Assembly (NCBI GenBank): GCA_018883305.1
Contig: VEQI01000223.1
Coordinates: 1 to 5,885 of the forward strand
DNA: 5,885 nt
From: Limnohabitans sp.
Lineage (GTDB): Bacteria; Pseudomonadota; Gammaproteobacteria; Burkholderiales; Burkholderiaceae_C
Direction of reading: 5' to 3'
This document shows positions 5,682-5,885 of the stretch, piece by piece. The notes under the pieces were generated by a model, which ran no database searches, had not been told where the DNA came from, and saw only the letters and a list, made by a program, of their open reading frames with translations. Made by a program: the position numbers and the translations under genes. Every line of letters begins with the position of its first letter. The first letter of the stretch is position 1.

Positions 5682-5699
5682 TCGAACCCACAGGGGCAC

Positions 5700-5885
5700 T
5701 TACACACGATGCAGCCAACCGGCATCCAGCCAGTCTTGCAACAGGTCTTTGACCGCGCTAGACACCTGCTCCATGTCGGCCCCCGTGAGCTCGCGTTGAT
5801 CCGCCAATTGCCGCATCCATCGCGCATCCGAGCCGCCAGCTCGCCAGCTCTCGCCATTGAGATAAATGTGCGTTCGGTCATACAA
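5700..5885 (-). CDS. C-terminal end of a cupin/JmjC ribosomal oxygenase-like protein (cut by window edge)
   Basis: Only the last 61 codons are visible; the reading frame is open to the right edge and the true start lies outside the window. The segment has a YLNGESWRA stretch, a helical region with WMRQLADQREL, and ends in VKDLLQDWLDAGWLHRV before TAA. An NGE turn followed by an LxxLADxR helix and a closing WLxxGWL is what I recall from the C-terminal domain of bacterial cupin proteins of the RoxA/YcfD kind, 2-oxoglutarate oxygenases that hydroxylate ribosomal protein L16 (uL16). The iron-binding cupin domain itself is not in the window, so this is a pattern-based inference. The gene is upstream of and co-oriented with the small lipoprotein gene, with no clear terminator between them. 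Confidence 0.5.
   Translation of the reverse strand: MYDRTHIYLNGESWRAGGSDARWMRQLADQRELTGADMEQVSSAVKDLLQDWLDAGWLHRV

Noticed and set aside
5687..5695. CCC-ACA-GGG hairpin after the right-edge gene as a terminator
   Set aside because: A 3-bp stem with no T-run; too weak to call.
5675..5881. Alternative minus-strand frame overlapping the right-edge gene
   Set aside because: The frame ending at 5700 gives a plausible NGE and WLDAGWL protein tail; this one gives no recognisable protein pattern and runs into the promoter region.

Overview
This is a GC-rich, gene-dense chromosomal stretch that reads as a member of the Burkholderiales, most likely Comamonadaceae. That placement is an inference from the ParE, DapA and BamC protein sequences, the dapA-bamC gene order and the codon use; no rRNA or other direct taxonomic marker is present. 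I see no prophage, insertion sequence, CRISPR array, tRNA or rRNA, and no obvious new defence or mobile system. The gene content is housekeeping.

Layout. At the left edge the first 129 codons of parE (topoisomerase IV subunit B) run leftwards out of the window. A 133-bp divergent spacer separates it from a rightward, tightly packed gene string: an MFS transporter (521-1735), a 43-aa single-pass membrane protein (1740-1871), a class I SAM methyltransferase (1871-2422), dapA (2448-3329), bamC (3329-4456) and a YycJ/WalJ-type metallo-beta-lactamase-fold hydrolase (4470-5258). Spacings are 4, -1, 25, -1 and 13 nt, so an operon with translational coupling is likely. A secondary promoter may lie just before dapA. 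dapA makes a lysine and peptidoglycan precursor and BamC belongs to the outer-membrane assembly machine; their adjacency is also found in E. coli (dapA-nlpB).

After the string, on the minus strand, lie a strong intrinsic terminator (5306-5332), a 62-aa Ala/Pro-rich lipoprotein (5352-5540), and the last 61 codons of a gene resembling the C-terminal domain of cupin/JmjC ribosomal oxygenases (5700 to the right edge).

The part least explained by ordinary gene content is the 159-bp spacer 5541-5699 upstream of the small lipoprotein. It has a perfect TATAAT -10 with no recognisable -35. A 7-bp inverted repeat flanks the position where the -35 should be. The predicted ~90-nt leader is packed with three consecutive dyad symmetries, one of them a 30-bp near-palindrome at the expected 5' end of the transcript. 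This looks like a regulated or structured leader and is the best candidate for follow-up. The 43-aa coupled membrane ORF and the near-leaderless parE start are secondary points of interest.
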